Positions 62,605 to 64,000 of a stretch of 64,000 nucleotides of DNA are shown one piece after another. The position numbers and the translations under genes are program-made. This DNA comes from Actinostola sp. cb2023. Taxonomy: Eukaryota; Cnidaria; Anthozoa; Actiniaria; Actinostolidae. Location of the stretch: the NCBI GenBank assembly GCA_033675265.1, contig JAUJYZ010001529.1, forward strand, positions 248,001 through 312,000. Reading direction: 5' to 3'. Each line of letters opens with the position of its first letter. Within the stretch, counting starts at the first letter, position 1. Below the pieces are notes generated by a model. The model was not told the DNA's origin. It ran no database searches and worked only from the letters and a program-made list of their open reading frames with translations.

Positions 62605-64000
62605 GTACGTGTTTGTTAACTGTTTTAACAATAAAAACGCAAAATACTTACGTTCCAGTGTCTACATGCAACCGTAACAAATACAACCAAATGACTGTCA
62701 AAATATTGCTTATGTTATCCGCAAGTGGTAATTTTGTCTGCGCATGCGTCAATATATGTCATGCGCAAAACAATAATAATTATTATTAAAAAATAAAAAT
62801 AAAAAATAAAATAAAAATTATTATTTAAAAAAACGGTTTTTAAACCTGTTTCCCCGTCCACAACAGTGGACGGCGGCTAGATCAGATAATTTAACGGACT
62901 AGGTCAGAGTCTTCTTTTCTTCCTCTTCTCTTCCTCGGGAGAAAAGGAGACTCTGTCAGCACCTGATTATGTTGTCCTGTTGAAATTTCCTAAAAGAGCT
63001 TGACATATGCTTATTCACATTTAAAAGTGCGAAAATTATTCTCAGATACAAATTCGGTTAAAACGTCCTTGTTAATAGTATTGGCACTTGGTTTACAACC
63101 AAGCACTTTACTGGAACTACTGCACCTCGGGGAAACAGACTATTTTGTGGTCCCTCCACAATGATGTGGCGATATAGGACGCTCTCCACTAGTTGATCGA
63201 ACGATAGTTAATAGAAAATAATGGTTATGAAGCCCAAATCAAAGAGCCTGACAAAGAAGCCAACATGGATGTTGAGTAGGCCCATCACGTGACCGTGCAC
63301 GATGTTTTGTTTTAGACTCCAATGCTATGGTTGAGTGACTGGGCCTTTGTTCCTGGAAAGTCACAGTTGGGAAAAATGAACAAAAAGATAGAAATTAAGT
63401 ACAATGATGTTTGCTATGCTTCATTTCTATTAACTATATGAGCGGTCTGTTCTCGGATCAATTCCAATTGGATGAGCCTGGTATCAAGGTAATCATGTTC
63501 CTGCATCCTGTACGTAAATGGAGAGTTCCGCAATAATATCAACCAAGTTCCCAGTAAATAAGTGGTAGTTATAAAATAATTTGAATAGTATGCGCGCTCT
63601 GATTGGCTAATCAGCCGTGTTTCATTTGCCTGTGAAAACATGGAAATGACGTAACGAAATTCATCGATTTTTTTACCTAAAACTAACTTTGTTTTCAGTG
63701 TACGACATTTTCATTAGCAAAATTTACTTAAATGACTGATGATAATGTTCAAAACTTTGAAATTAACTTACTTGAATAGCAGAATGCTAGTGATCCACCT
63801 AAGAAACAACGTCTGGTTTTGATGGAAATCAGCTTGATGAGATGAACACCGGTGTGAATACCTCGCGTAAATAAGCTTGGAAATATGATGAAATAAGTGA
63901 GTGTCAACGAGAATCTCTCCGAGAGCTATACAAACCATTGTGTTAGGCCAACTGCCATCACTCTGTTGTCAAACGCAGGGCTGTCTAACTGCCAAATTAT
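62605..64000. other. Unannotated interval
   Basis: Contains an AT-rich run (62770-62832), a GTCCACAACAGTGGAC hairpin near 62857 and a TC-rich tract at 62910-62945. No supported gene. Confidence 0.4.

Overview
The window is metazoan nuclear DNA: AT-rich, full of transposable elements, and nearly without host genes. Marine-invertebrate repeat families (PAT/DIRS-type tyrosine-recombinase retroelement, Penelope-like GIY-YIG fragment, PIF/Harbinger and ISL2EU-like DNA transposons, a Polinton/adintovirus-like element) plus one intronless rhodopsin-class GPCR point to a cnidarian, probably an anthozoan. That assignment is inference. There are no bacterial operons, rRNA genes or CRISPR arrays.

Layout. 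1-3.1 kb: a decayed ISL2EU-like unit, with a DDE transposase tail on + and a SWIM zinc-finger/YqaJ exonuclease gene on -, split by a 1.4-kb element whose second copy lies inverted at 59.1-60.5 kb. 4.6-11.9 kb: an LTR retrotransposon on - with about 680-bp LTRs, coding Gag, an aspartic protease and an envelope-like C-terminal part but no recognisable RT, RNase H or integrase. 12.8-18.7 kb: a 5.9-kb element with about 198-bp terminal inverted repeats. It carries a packaging-type ATPase (broken by a 1.4-kb insertion), a proline-rich companion protein, a frameshifted small basic core-like protein, an acidic protein with paired cysteines, and an intact-looking Fic-domain protein. No polymerase or integrase was seen. 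18.66-23.8 kb: a tyrosine-recombinase retrotransposon (gag, RT-RNase H, zinc-ribbon plus recombinase) with split direct repeats. 23.9-24.7 kb: a Penelope-like fragment with inverted flanks and a 12-bp target duplication.

25.8-36.6 kb: nested DNA elements. These are a 60-bp minisatellite, a Harbinger element with a transposase remnant, several long-TIR MITEs, a LINE on - broken by DNA elements, and two large foldback elements. 37.5-43.8 kb: a small predicted membrane protein, a two-exon small gene, and a 3.0-kb Harbinger-like element with divergent transposase and accessory genes. The accessory protein resembles the two-exon gene nearby.

44-64 kb: a nine-copy 61-bp minisatellite (46.0 kb), the GPCR (47.4-48.4 kb), a tRNA pseudogene, a foldback made from tRNA-like sequence (56.9 kb), two large minisatellites (57.5 and 61.1 kb), and near 62 kb two possible host exons, one coding a signal peptide.

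The genes do not form a host pathway. They work as element-borne sets: the capsid/packaging plus Fic set, the gag-protease-envelope set, and the transposase plus nuclease or accessory pairs. The most unusual are the Fic gene sharing a terminal inverted repeat with a packaging module, and the LTR element that keeps gag, protease and envelope-like coding but has no polymerase.
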